Both the position numbers and the translations under genes were made by a program. Shown here one piece after another: positions 34,168-42,744 of a stretch of DNA of 64,000 bases (the first letter of the stretch is position 1; each line of letters begins with the position of its first letter). The notes under the pieces were generated by a model that saw only the letters and a list, made by a program, of their open reading frames with translations, did no database searches and was not told where the DNA came from. The stretch is from Algivirga pacifica (GTDB taxonomy: Bacteria > Bacteroidota > Bacteroidia > Cytophagales > Flammeovirgaceae), in assembly GCF_039543525.1 (NCBI RefSeq), contig NZ_BAABJX010000042.1, forward strand, positions 62,001 to 126,000, written 5' to 3'.

Positions 34168-36387
34168 ATGAGATACTTTATTCAATTATTATTAAGTACA
34201 ATACTCTTGTTGGGAGGGCCTTTTTCTGCTTATGCCCAAACCAAAAGAGCATTGGTGATTGGTATTAATCAGTACCAGCCAGAGGGAGCCGTAGGGGTAT
34301 GGAAAAACCTGGAAGGAGCCGTGACGGATGCGCAAGAAATAGCGACCTTGATGAAGGGGAAGTATAACTTTAATGAGTTAACATTACTGGCAACTCCAAA
34401 GGAAACAACAAAGGATGCTATTCAGCAAGCTTTAAGAAATCTTAGTCAACAATCACAAAAGGGAGACGTAGCTTTTGTATACTATGCGGGACATGGAGTG
34501 CAGGTGCCCAATAGCCAGTTTTATGAGGATGATAAGCGCCATGAGGCGATTGTCCCTTCCGATGCCAGAGAAGGAGAACATAAGTATTTTCTGGACGTGG
34601 AGATGAATATGTATCTGCACGAGTTAGTGAACAAAGGAGTGAAGTTAGTGATGATTTTTGATAGTTGTCATAGTGGATCCAATACGCGTTCAGCAATGAG
34701 CAGTGCCAAGTATAATATCAGAGCGATACCGGGAGCAACACAGGATTTGAATCGTAAGTTTACTCCTACAGAAAGTTTGGCAGCCAAGGGAGCGGTGATT
34801 TTTGCGGCAGCGGATGATTTCCAGCCGGCAGCAGAAGTATTTGTGCCTCAGTATAAGCAAGTGAGAGGAGCATTTAGCTTGATGTTGGGACAGGTACTTA
34901 GAAATGCCTCTCCAGATGCGACAGTGGAGGATATCTTCCGAAAAGTGAAATCGTATATGGCGCATCAGTTAGGACCACAGCAAACGCCTTTGCTGGAAGC
35001 ATCTGCAGAACGAAGAGCAAGAACATTGTTTGACCTGGGAGGAAAGGGAGTGAATTCAACCTTGAAAGCTGCCGTATTGAATGGTAGTAATTCAAGTCAG
35101 GTAAAAGTAGATGGAGGATATGCCCTTGGGATACAGAAGGGTAGTAAGTTAGTGCTGAAAAAAGGAGGACGTTTGGTCGAATTGAAAGTAATAGAGCAAC
35201 CTACCTTAACCACGTCTGTGGCTAGGGTTGTAACACCCAATGCTCAGGTAGCAACAGGGGACTTATTGGAAGTGGACCCTTGGAGTATTGCAGCTCCGAA
35301 TCCTTTGCAGGTATACCTTCCTGAAGCGAGTCTAACGACAGAGGAGTTGGTGGCTGCGATTGTAGAAGCAGAAAGATTAAAACAAAATGGCGTGCAGGTC
35401 ATCATGGATCGAGGGCTGAAAGTAACACCTCTTTTACTTTCTTATAATGGTGCGCAGTGGATATTGAATACCACTACCCAGCAGGCGATTCCTGTAGGGA
35501 AGCAGTTGAATGCCGATCAGGTGATAGGTATACTGCGACAGGTGAATCCTGCAATGGATCAGGTATTGTCAGTGAACTTCCCTCCTTCCCAGTTTTTCTG
35601 TGATAATCTTAGAAAGGAGATTAAGGAAAATGATAATATTAAGTTAGTAAGCGATCCGGCACATGCACATTATCAGTTGGTGGGCAGGGTACAGGATGCT
35701 AAGTCTTATTATGCTTGGGTGAATATGAAGTATTCTGGTCAGGGGCAAAATGCGGAGACTTCCTTATTGACAATGAAAACCACTTGGTTGCATTTGGCCA
35801 ATATGAACAATATGTCGGCTGACTTATTTGTAGATTTGAAAAAGTTGATGAAGCTAAGAAGTTGGCTAACATTAGACTCTCCGGCTGATCCTGAGAACTT
35901 TCCTTACTATGTAGCCCTGAAAAGAGAATCGGATGGTAAGATTATCACTTCCGGAAAAACCTACGAAGGGCAGGAAGTACGAGTAGTATTAAGAAAGGAT
36001 CCCGTATTGTATGATCGCTGGAACAAAGCCAACCGATATGTTTACGTTTTTTATATAGATGCGCAAGGAAAATCCCAACTGATCTTTCCAGCGGCTAGTG
36101 AGGATAGTGCAACAGGAGGAGAGGCATCAGCTCGAAATTTTGCTATGCAACAAGGGCGTTATGTAGAAGAGTATGACGTATTTGGAAGCCCACTCTCAGT
36201 ATCAGCACCTTTTGGTGTGGAGCATTTGATTATGATGACTTCTAGTAAACCAGTACATGATATTGGTAAGTTTGAGGGGGCAGGGTTTGAAGAAGTAAGG
36301 GAGGTAAAGGGAGGTACTCGTTCCGCAGTTGCCAAAGATATATGGACGATACAGAGAACAACGGTTGAATCTGTACCCGTAAAATAA
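34168..36387 (+). CDS. Second exported caspase-family protease with DUF4384-like C-terminus
   Basis: A 739-residue paralogue of the preceding protein. Signal peptide MRYFIQLLLSTILLLGGPFS up to AYAQ, then TKRALVIGINQYQ, NLEGAVTDAQEI, YYAGHGVQV with His109, and IFDSCHSGSNTRSAMSS with Cys167, so the catalytic pair is intact. Both proteins share the later segments SDPAHAHYQLVGR (here) and EDPAQAHYQLVGR, and RSWLTLDSPADP/RSWLTLESPDDP. NRYVYVFYIDAQGKSQLIFP marks the DUF4384-like region. Same strand as the first, probably duplicated in place. Confidence 0.88.
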   Translation: MRYFIQLLLSTILLLGGPFSAYAQTKRALVIGINQYQPEGAVGVWKNLEGAVTDAQEIATLMKGKYNFNELTLLATPKETTKDAIQQALRNLSQQSQKGDVAFVYYAGHGVQVPNSQFYEDDKRHEAIVPSDAREGEHKYFLDVEMNMYLHELVNKGVKLVMIFDSCHSGSNTRSAMSSAKYNIRAIPGATQDLNRKFTPTESLAAKGAVIFAAADDFQPAAEVFVPQYKQVRGAFSLMLGQVLRNASPDATVEDIFRKVKSYMAHQLGPQQTPLLEASAERRARTLFDLGGKGVNSTLKAAVLNGSNSSQVKVDGGYALGIQKGSKLVLKKGGRLVELKVIEQPTLTTSVARVVTPNAQVATGDLLEVDPWSIAAPNPLQVYLPEASLTTEELVAAIVEAERLKQNGVQVIMDRGLKVTPLLLSYNGAQWILNTTTQQAIPVGKQLNADQVIGILRQVNPAMDQVLSVNFPPSQFFCDNLRKEIKENDNIKLVSDPAHAHYQLVGRVQDAKSYYAWVNMKYSGQGQNAETSLLTMKTTWLHLANMNNMSADLFVDLKKLMKLRSWLTLDSPADPENFPYYVALKRESDGKIITSGKTYEGQEVRVVLRKDPVLYDRWNKANRYVYVFYIDAQGKSQLIFPAASEDSATGGEASARNFAMQQGRYVEEYDVFGSPLSVSAPFGVEHLIMMTSSKPVHDIGKFEGAGFEEVREVKGGTRSAVAKDIWTIQRTTVESVPVK

Positions 36388-36417
36388 ATCGTAAAGCATA
36401 TTGTTTCTCTACAAAAA

Positions 36418-36452
36418 AGAAGGCTTTTCCTTTGTTGGTAAAAGCCTTCTCT
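36418..36452 (+). terminator. Intrinsic terminator after the caspase pair
   Basis: AGAAGGCTTTT at 36419-36428 region pairs with AAAAGCCTTCT at 36440-36450 around an 11-base loop, followed by CTTATTTTTATT; 30 bases after the stop. Confidence 0.8.
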
Positions 36453-36652
36453 TATTTTTATTAAAAAAAGTTTTAAAAATTTAACCATCGCAATTTTTGT
36501 TAAATTCTTGAGGCTATTATCAGTATAGTGAATGGAGTTGAATGTTTGATGAACTTGAAAAAACAATTCAACAGTTGGATTTATGTGAAGTGTTGGAATT
36601 TAATGATTCAACAGGGTTGGTAATTTGGCAGTTTAAGATTCAACATTAATGA

Positions 36653-37474
36653 ATGAAACACGATAAGATGATGAAAAGCGTTAGATGGTATCTGTTTTTG
36701 GTGGCGTTGATGATGGGGTGCTTTGGTCCAACCCCAGAAAAACCCCTCTATCAAGTCGATAAAGAGCACTTAAAGGATATAGAAGGGGCTTACCTGCCTG
36801 TCAATTTTATTGATCGTTTGAAGAATACGAAGTCAGCATATGAAGCATCGGATGAGCTTTCTCACGTTTCAGAGTTACTTATTATTGGAGAGGTTCCCAA
36901 GGAAGGAGCATTCCCTGTTGATGGTGGATGGGGGAATTTTGAGGGAATTAATTTGTCTTTTACCGTAAATGACCAAGAAAGGTTTGTGACTTTATATGAT
37001 TCTGTGATGAATATGTGGATGATCGTTAATCAGCAGAAAGGAGCTCCTCAGATTACCTTGATTGATAGTTTGGATAATACCAGAATGCAAAGAGTCTATA
37101 CTACAGAAGAATATCTGAATAATGGAGAAGGAAACAACCTGAATGTGGTGAACTATTTTGTTAATGAGCAAGTTATGAGAGGCGTGTATGAAACGGAGAA
37201 AGGAAGGCTCATTCGTTTGTATGCCGATGGTCGTATACAAGGACTTCAAGATTTCACAAACTATTATGTATTTACGACTTTTTCAGGAGAGCTTCCTCCA
37301 GATGATGTGCTTCAGGTTTCAGGTCCTAATCGTGAAGCAGTATTTGTATACCGATTTTCTGACGAACAGTTGTACTTGAAGGAAGTTGAAATTATTGAAG
37401 ATTTAGGCTCTCCTTACGGGGGATTAAAGATTATAGAGACAGGTGTGGAGTATCACTTAAAGAAAGTGAAGTGA
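36653..37474 (+). CDS. Putative lipoprotein of unknown function
   Basis: A 273-residue protein; the N-terminus MKHDKMMKSVRWYLFLVALM ends in the lipobox MMGC with Cys23, so it is probably a lipoprotein. Met6 and Met7 are alternative starts. The mature part contains KDIEGAYLPVNFIDRLKNTK and GNFEGINLSFTVNDQERFVTL (cited in part), a beta-rich pattern with no family I recognise. A stretch of weak TTGAAT words lies upstream (36535-36645). Confidence 0.65.
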   Translation: MKHDKMMKSVRWYLFLVALMMGCFGPTPEKPLYQVDKEHLKDIEGAYLPVNFIDRLKNTKSAYEASDELSHVSELLIIGEVPKEGAFPVDGGWGNFEGINLSFTVNDQERFVTLYDSVMNMWMIVNQQKGAPQITLIDSLDNTRMQRVYTTEEYLNNGEGNNLNVVNYFVNEQVMRGVYETEKGRLIRLYADGRIQGLQDFTNYYVFTTFSGELPPDDVLQVSGPNREAVFVYRFSDEQLYLKEVEIIEDLGSPYGGLKIIETGVEYHLKKVK

Positions 37475-37504
37475 TTTTACTCCAAATTCCACTCTATGGA
37501 ATGT

Positions 37505-37512
37505 TATCTTTG
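37505..37512 (+). promoter_or_regulatory. Possible -7 element upstream of the sulfite reductase operon
   Basis: TATCTTTG is a perfect TAnnTTTG, but no TTG is found 19-22 bases upstream and the leader would be about 250 bases. The 37475-37768 gap shows no recognisable riboswitch. Confidence 0.3.
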
Positions 37513-37768
37513 TATGATAAATTGTTGTAAAGAAACCTTTTTATAGTTTTTATTTCTGTTTAACCTTTTTTACTATCCTATTACCCTTATAGGTTTTGTA
37601 TTTAAATGATAAAAGTATTTACTTTACAGCGTATGGTTAATGAAATTCATATGAAATACTAGCTTTTGTTAAATAGTTGATAAGTGTGGACTGCGCCAAG
37701 AGTATGACGCATTTATTTTTAAAATATAAAACTATAAACCCTATATAGTAAGTAGAGTATAAAGCATT

Positions 37769-39895
37769 ATGAGAAGTTTTAGAACTGAACTAGAGGATCC
37801 AGTAGTAGAGCAGGATATTCTTGACCTGGAAAAAAAAATAGCCTTATTTCATGAAGGTAAAATTGATGATGAGAAGTTTCGTAGCCTTAGGTTAGCTCGT
37901 GGAGTTTATGGGCAAAGACAGCCAGGGGTGCAGATGATTCGTATCAAGATTCCTTTTGGGAAATTGACTGTACGTCAGTTGCGTAGAATTTGTGAGGTGT
38001 CGGATGAGTACTCAACAGGGAACTTGCACATTACAACCCGTCAGGATATACAGATCCATTATGTAAGCTTGGATCGTACGCCAGAGCTATGGGCAGAATT
38101 GGAGCGTGATCAAATTACACTTAGAGAAGCTTGTGGAAATACGGTAAGGAATATTACAGCCTCAGCTTCTGCGGGTGTAGACCCAAAGGAAGCATTTGAT
38201 GTGTCTCCTTATGCCTATGAGTTGTTTGAGTACTTTTTGAGAAATCCTATATGTCAGGAGATGGGACGTAAGTTCAAGATTGCATTTTCTGCCAATGAGG
38301 AAGATTCAGCCTTGTCGTTGATCCATGATTTAGGAGTAATTCCAAAAGTAAAGGTGATTGACGGGAAAGAAGTTCGAGGTTTTAAAGTATTGATAGGGGG
38401 TGGCTTAGGAGCACAACCTTCTTTAGCAGAAGTGGCTTATGAATTTTTGGAGGAAGATCAACTGATCCCATTCTCGGAAGCCTTGGTTAGAGTTTTTGAT
38501 CGTTACGGAGAGCGTAACAGAAGAACGAAGGCACGTCTAAAGTTCTTGATGCAAGATCTAGGGAAGGAAGGTTTATTGAAGCTGATTGAAGAGGAATGGC
38601 CTTCAGTAGCGAATAAATCTAAGCTGATTGATCGCAACGCAGGAAAAGCAGCGGATGTGGTATTCTCAGAACAATACGGGAAGTATCAGGCAATAGCTGA
38701 AGAGGTAGTTGATCAGAAGAAGTTTGAGTTGTGGAAGGAAACAAATGTTTTCCAGCAAAAACAGGAAGGATATGTAGGGGTATACCTTCGTATTCAGTTA
38801 GGAAATATGACCACGGCTACGGCACGTAAGTTGGCTGAGATCGTAGAACGTTTCGCTGCTGATGATTTGCGTTTGACGATTAATCAAGGAGGGATGCTTC
38901 GTTATGTAAAAGAAGATAGCTTGCCTCGATTATTCAATGCTTTGGATACCCTAGGGTTTGCTAACCCAGGATTTGATTCCATTGCTGATATAACGGCTTG
39001 TCCAGGTACGGATACTTGTAACTTAGGAATTTCAAGTAGTACAGGAATTGCAAAGGCATTGGAAGATGTTATTGCAACGGAATATCCGGAGTTGGTAAAA
39101 GATACACAACTAAGCATTAAGATTAGTGGCTGTCCGAATGCTTGTGGGCAGCACAGTATAGCTAGTATTGGTTTCCATGGTAGCTCTCAGAAAAATAGAG
39201 CCAATAAAATGGTTTTCCCGGCATTGCAGGTATTGTTGGGTGGTGGTATTGATGGTGATGGAGCAGGACGTGTTGCTGATAAGGTCATCAAGGTACCAAG
39301 TAAGAGAGGACTGGATGTTTTGAGATACGTACTAGATGATTACGATACCAACGCCAATGAAGGAGAATACTTTGTAGATTATTATGGTCGCCAAGGTAAA
39401 GAGTACTTCTATGAGCTATTGAAGCCTTTGGCAGATGTGTCGACATTAGAGCCTGCCGATTATATCGACTGGGGAAGTGAGGGCAAGTTTGAGGTACACA
39501 AGGCTGTAGGTGAGTGTGCCGGAGTTATTATTGACTTGGTACAAACGCTGATCTACGAAACGGAAGAGAAAATGGAATGGGCAGAACAAGCGTTGGCTGC
39601 TGAAAAATATGCAGATGCTATCTACCATGCTTACAACGTTATGGTGAATGGAGCCAAAGCATTATTGCTATCGGAAGATGTGAAGTTGAATACACAGAAG
39701 AAGGTGATTGAGGCATTCGATGAAAAGCTGGTAGCAGCAGGAGCATTTAAGGTTGCTGAAGGTACTTTTGAAGATCAAGTACTACAGATCAATAAAGAAG
39801 AACCTAATGCTGATTTTGCCCTTCGTTACGTGGCTTTGGCTAAAGGATTTTTGACACAGGTACAGGCTTATAGAAGTAACCTGCAAGAAGCCTAA
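37769..39895 (+). CDS. Sulfite/nitrite reductase (siroheme, 4Fe-4S) with C-terminal HEPN-like domain
   Basis: Assimilatory reductase of the NiR/SiR family, 708 residues. It shows two ferredoxin-like half-domains (IPFGKLTVRQLRRICEV, RIQLGNMTTATARKLAEI), the siroheme-facing RxNxT-type segment ACGNTVRNITASASAG, and the cluster cysteines in TACPGTDTCNLGIS and SGCPNACGQHSIAS. From about residue 600 (EWAEQALAAEKYADAIYHAY) to the end is a helical HEPN-like domain not found in E. coli CysI. Siroheme genes directly downstream support the assignment; sulfite versus nitrite cannot be told from the sequence alone. Confidence 0.87.
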   Translation: MRSFRTELEDPVVEQDILDLEKKIALFHEGKIDDEKFRSLRLARGVYGQRQPGVQMIRIKIPFGKLTVRQLRRICEVSDEYSTGNLHITTRQDIQIHYVSLDRTPELWAELERDQITLREACGNTVRNITASASAGVDPKEAFDVSPYAYELFEYFLRNPICQEMGRKFKIAFSANEEDSALSLIHDLGVIPKVKVIDGKEVRGFKVLIGGGLGAQPSLAEVAYEFLEEDQLIPFSEALVRVFDRYGERNRRTKARLKFLMQDLGKEGLLKLIEEEWPSVANKSKLIDRNAGKAADVVFSEQYGKYQAIAEEVVDQKKFELWKETNVFQQKQEGYVGVYLRIQLGNMTTATARKLAEIVERFAADDLRLTINQGGMLRYVKEDSLPRLFNALDTLGFANPGFDSIADITACPGTDTCNLGISSSTGIAKALEDVIATEYPELVKDTQLSIKISGCPNACGQHSIASIGFHGSSQKNRANKMVFPALQVLLGGGIDGDGAGRVADKVIKVPSKRGLDVLRYVLDDYDTNANEGEYFVDYYGRQGKEYFYELLKPLADVSTLEPADYIDWGSEGKFEVHKAVGECAGVIIDLVQTLIYETEEKMEWAEQALAAEKYADAIYHAYNVMVNGAKALLLSEDVKLNTQKKVIEAFDEKLVAAGAFKVAEGTFEDQVLQINKEEPNADFALRYVALAKGFLTQVQAYRSNLQEA

Positions 39896-39929
39896 AAGTC
39901 TAGTGGGCTAAATACTAAGTTTTTAGATA

Positions 39930-40047
39930 AAGGAGAAAGGAAGAAGGATAGATAAAGGAAGGGGATTTCCTGTAGTCGCCCTGACGAAAGGATAAAGGCA
40001 TAGGAGCCTCTGGATAATAATCCTTCATCCTTCTTCCTTAAACCCTT
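39930..40047. repeat. AAGGAAG-family inverted repeat downstream of the reductase
   Basis: Perfect 13-base arms AAGGAAGAAGGAT (39937-39949) and ATCCTTCTTCCTT (40027-40039), flanked by further AAAGGA/TCCTT words. Inner part contains GGAAGGGGATTTCC and TAGTCGCCCTGACG. Located between the reductase and cobA, which are probably one operon. Confidence 0.75.
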
Positions 40048-40131
40048 TGAAAGTAGGACTTAACTGTAAGTTTACTTGACGTTTAGTCTGCTAGCAATAA
40101 AGTACATTTTTTATACCGTCTAAGAAGTATT

Positions 40132-40905
40132 ATGATTAAGGAAAATGAACACCCAAAGTTAACACTGGTTGGCGCAGGTATTGGTGATCCGGATTTGATT
40201 ACACTAAAGGGAATCAAAGCGTTGAAGCAAGCAAAGGTGGTTTTGTATGACGCTTTGGTAAGCGAAGAGTTGTTGGAGTATGCCTCTCCAGAAGCAGAAT
40301 TGGTATTCGTAGGGAAGCGGGTTGGAATGCATAGCTATAAGCAAGAAGAAATCAATAAGTTGATCGTTTCTTATGCTTTTTCAAAAGGACATGTCGTTCG
40401 TTTGAAAGGAGGAGACCCTTATATTTTTGGGAGAGGACATGAGGAGTTGACTTATGCTCGAAAGTTTGGAATATCTGTAAATTATGTACCTGGAATTAGT
40501 AGCTCTATTGCCGCGGCAGGGTTACAGCATATTCCGTTGACACGTCGACATGTGAGCGAAAGTCTTTGGGTGTTGACAGGTACTACCAAAGATGAACAAG
40601 TATCTTCCGATATTCATTTGGCTGCCAAATCAACGGCAACTATTGTTATCCTTATGGGTACTCGCAAGTTACGTCAGATTATGGAGGTATTCGCTGGAGA
40701 AGGCAAAAGTGAGACGCCGGTAGCCATTATTCAAAATAGTTCGATGGCTAATGAAAAAGTGGTATTGGGAACGGTGGACACTATTGTAGAAGAAGCAGCG
40801 AAAGAGCAGGTGGCATCTCCTGCTGTTATTGTAGTGGGAGAGGTGGTACGTATGCATCAGCAATATCCTGAGAAACTTCAAGAGTTGGTCGCACAAGCGG
40901 TGTAG
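40132..40905 (+). CDS. cobA: Uroporphyrinogen-III C-methyltransferase
   Basis: SAM-dependent enzyme converting uroporphyrinogen III to precorrin-2, first step of siroheme synthesis. Diagnostic segments: LVGAGIGDPDLITLKGIKAL (the V-G-A-G-x-G-D-P-D-L-I-T-x-K-G motif), LYDALVSEELL, VFVGKRVG, VRLKGGDPYIFGRGHEE, and VPGISSSIAAAG with LTRR. Length 257. It lies between the siroheme enzyme it serves (sulfite reductase) and the dehydrogenase that takes its product. Confidence 0.94.
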   Translation: MIKENEHPKLTLVGAGIGDPDLITLKGIKALKQAKVVLYDALVSEELLEYASPEAELVFVGKRVGMHSYKQEEINKLIVSYAFSKGHVVRLKGGDPYIFGRGHEELTYARKFGISVNYVPGISSSIAAAGLQHIPLTRRHVSESLWVLTGTTKDEQVSSDIHLAAKSTATIVILMGTRKLRQIMEVFAGEGKSETPVAIIQNSSMANEKVVLGTVDTIVEEAAKEQVASPAVIVVGEVVRMHQQYPEKLQELVAQAV

Positions 40906-40941
40906 TACCCATTGTAATTTTATCTTAGACTGTATACATTT

Positions 40942-40980
40942 AAAGGTTTACTGCTAGTCGTAGTGGTAAACCTTCTTTTT
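40942..40980 (+). terminator. Probable terminator or attenuator between cobA and the siroheme dehydrogenase
   Basis: AAGGTTTAC (40943-40951) pairs with GTAAACCTT (40966-40974), 14-base loop, then CTTTTTTAT. A weak promoter (TTG at 40912-40914, 20 bases, TACATTTA at 40935) ends just before it, so the downstream gene may also have its own start. Confidence 0.6.
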
Positions 40981-41004
40981 TATAACTAATAGATCGTTAT
41001 ACCA

Positions 41005-41589
41005 ATGAATTATTTATTTCCAGTTTTCTTGAAATTAGAGCACCTCAATACCTTAGTAGTAGGTGGAGGAAATGTTGGCGAAGAAAAGCTTTCAGCTATT
41101 CTTAGGAATAGTCCGAAAGCAAAGGTGACAGTAGTAGCTACTTACTTTAAAGAAGAAGTAGTTGAATTAGCAAAGAAGCATACTACCGTGACGCTGGAGG
41201 AACGCTCTTTTGAGTATGATGACTTAGAGGGCAAGCAAGTTGTGATTTTAGCAACTGACAATAGAGCATTACACGAGGAAATTAAGGCTGAAACCAGTCA
41301 AAGAGGGATTTTGACTAATGTAGCGGATACTCCTGATCTTTGTGATTTTTATTTGGGATCTGTAGTGCAGAAAGGAGATTTGAAAATAGGTATTTCTACC
41401 AATGGTAAGTCTCCTACGTTAGCTAAAAGAATTCGTGAGTACCTGGAAGAAGCGTTGCCGGATGAGATTCAGGAACTGATGGATGGCTTGACTGCTTTCA
41501 GAAATCAACTGAAAGGTGATTTTGCTGTAAAGGTAAAAGAACTAAATGCCTTAACTCAGAAAGTAATGAAGTCTAAAAAAGTACAATAA
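41005..41589 (+). CDS. Precorrin-2 dehydrogenase / sirohydrochlorin ferrochelatase (CysG N-terminal or Met8 type)
   Basis: NAD-dependent enzyme finishing siroheme: oxidises precorrin-2 and probably inserts iron. MNYLFPVFLKLEHLNTLVVG is followed by the Rossmann glycines GGGNVGEEKLSAIL; later VILATDNRALHEEI, ILTNVADTPDLCDFYLGSVV and the phosphate-binding-like ISTNGKSPTLAKRIREYLE match CysG domain A/B. Length 194 equals the CysGB half without the methyltransferase, which is supplied by cobA upstream. Confidence 0.9.
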   Translation: MNYLFPVFLKLEHLNTLVVGGGNVGEEKLSAILRNSPKAKVTVVATYFKEEVVELAKKHTTVTLEERSFEYDDLEGKQVVILATDNRALHEEIKAETSQRGILTNVADTPDLCDFYLGSVVQKGDLKIGISTNGKSPTLAKRIREYLEEALPDEIQELMDGLTAFRNQLKGDFAVKVKELNALTQKVMKSKKVQ

Positions 41590-41763
41590 ATTCATGTTTT
41601 AGTGAATAAAATCCTTAAATGTTCATAAAAATACTGTGATTACATAAAGTTGGCGATAAATTTGACGTTCTATAGATAAAGCTATTTGATTTACTCATTG
41701 AAAAAAGGCTGTCTTTCATTAAGGTGTAAAAAGGCAATCCGTTTGGAGATAATTATCTGATGA

Positions 41764-42744
41764 ATGAATAAACTAACTATAGGTATTATTTTTTCGCTAT
41801 TGCTTCCATTTAATATCCTGTTGGCGCAGGATGCAAAAGTGCTTTTTCAGGAAATTCGTTGGAAACAGGGGAATAGTCAAGAGAAAAAGAAAGCCACAGA
41901 ATTACTTTGGGAAAGAGTGAAGTACAAGATACAGCAGGCTGCTTGGGAAGGCGCACTGAATGACCTTGATAAACTACATCTTATGGATAGCAGTGACCAT
42001 TGGTTATACGCTGTTCGGGCTCGTGTATATGAGAATACGTACCATCCTCTAGAAGCATTGAATGATTATCGCAGGGCATTGGTCCTTGGAGGAGATAGCA
42101 CCCTTATGCTTACAGGAATGGCTCAATCAGCGTTGTATCTTGATCGTTATGATGTGGCCTTGGTATATTTAACTGAAGCTATTGAGTATGGGGAAAAGGA
42201 TTGGTCTTTGTTTTCTCAGAGAGGAAAGGTTTATGTTCAATTAATGCGTTATGAAGCAGCTGAAAGAGATTTTGAACAAGCGGTCATGTTAAATCCTGAT
42301 GCAGATGAGGTGTGGTATCATCGAGCGTCTCTGGCTGTAGGGAAAAAAGAGTATCAGAAGGCATTAGGGTTTATAGCGAATGCCAGGCATCTATCTCCAG
42401 AAAAAATGGAGTATGCTATTATGGAAGCCTTGATTTTAGGGGAAGCGGGAGATTTACATTGGGCTGTTAATTCTTATTCTTCTCTCTTGGAAAGAGATCC
42501 GGTCAATTTGGTGGTTTTAAATAATCGAGCATTGCTGTATATGAAAATGAATCGATTTACAAAGGCGATGGCAGATATTGAAAAGGCCATTAGGTTAGCT
42601 CCAGAACAGCCGGATTTGTACTTGTCAAGAGGGCTGATTAAGGAATTTCAATTTGATTTTGAGGGCGCTTGTCAGGATTGGCTAAAAGCGTCGGAGTTGG
42701 GGAGTAAAGAAGCCGAAAACTATTTCTATGATGATTGTAGGTAA
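41764..42744 (+). CDS. Exported tetratricopeptide-repeat protein
   Basis: Signal peptide MNKLTIGIIFSLLLPFNILL ending AQ, then about seven TPR-like helical pairs across 326 residues; clear units include AVRARVYENTYHPLEALNDY, SQRGKVYVQLMRYEAAERDF, and NNRALLYMKMNRFTKAMADI. Probably a periplasmic scaffold. Its end overlaps the start of the next gene by 17 bases, suggesting a coupled pair. Confidence 0.82.
   Translation: MNKLTIGIIFSLLLPFNILLAQDAKVLFQEIRWKQGNSQEKKKATELLWERVKYKIQQAAWEGALNDLDKLHLMDSSDHWLYAVRARVYENTYHPLEALNDYRRALVLGGDSTLMLTGMAQSALYLDRYDVALVYLTEAIEYGEKDWSLFSQRGKVYVQLMRYEAAERDFEQAVMLNPDADEVWYHRASLAVGKKEYQKALGFIANARHLSPEKMEYAIMEALILGEAGDLHWAVNSYSSLLERDPVNLVVLNNRALLYMKMNRFTKAMADIEKAIRLAPEQPDLYLSRGLIKEFQFDFEGACQDWLKASELGSKEAENYFYDDCR

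Noticed and set aside
36535..36645. Another TTGAATCG element
   Set aside because: Contains scattered TTGAAT/TTCAAC words but no ordered arms or cassettes; at most a decayed copy, not listed as a feature.
37475..37768. Possible SAM or other riboswitch before the sulfite reductase
   Set aside because: No recognisable riboswitch stem pattern; only a possible -7 element.
40912..40942. Promoter for the siroheme dehydrogenase gene
   Set aside because: TTG-20-TACATTTA is one base off consensus and abuts a terminator stem; mentioned only in the terminator entry.
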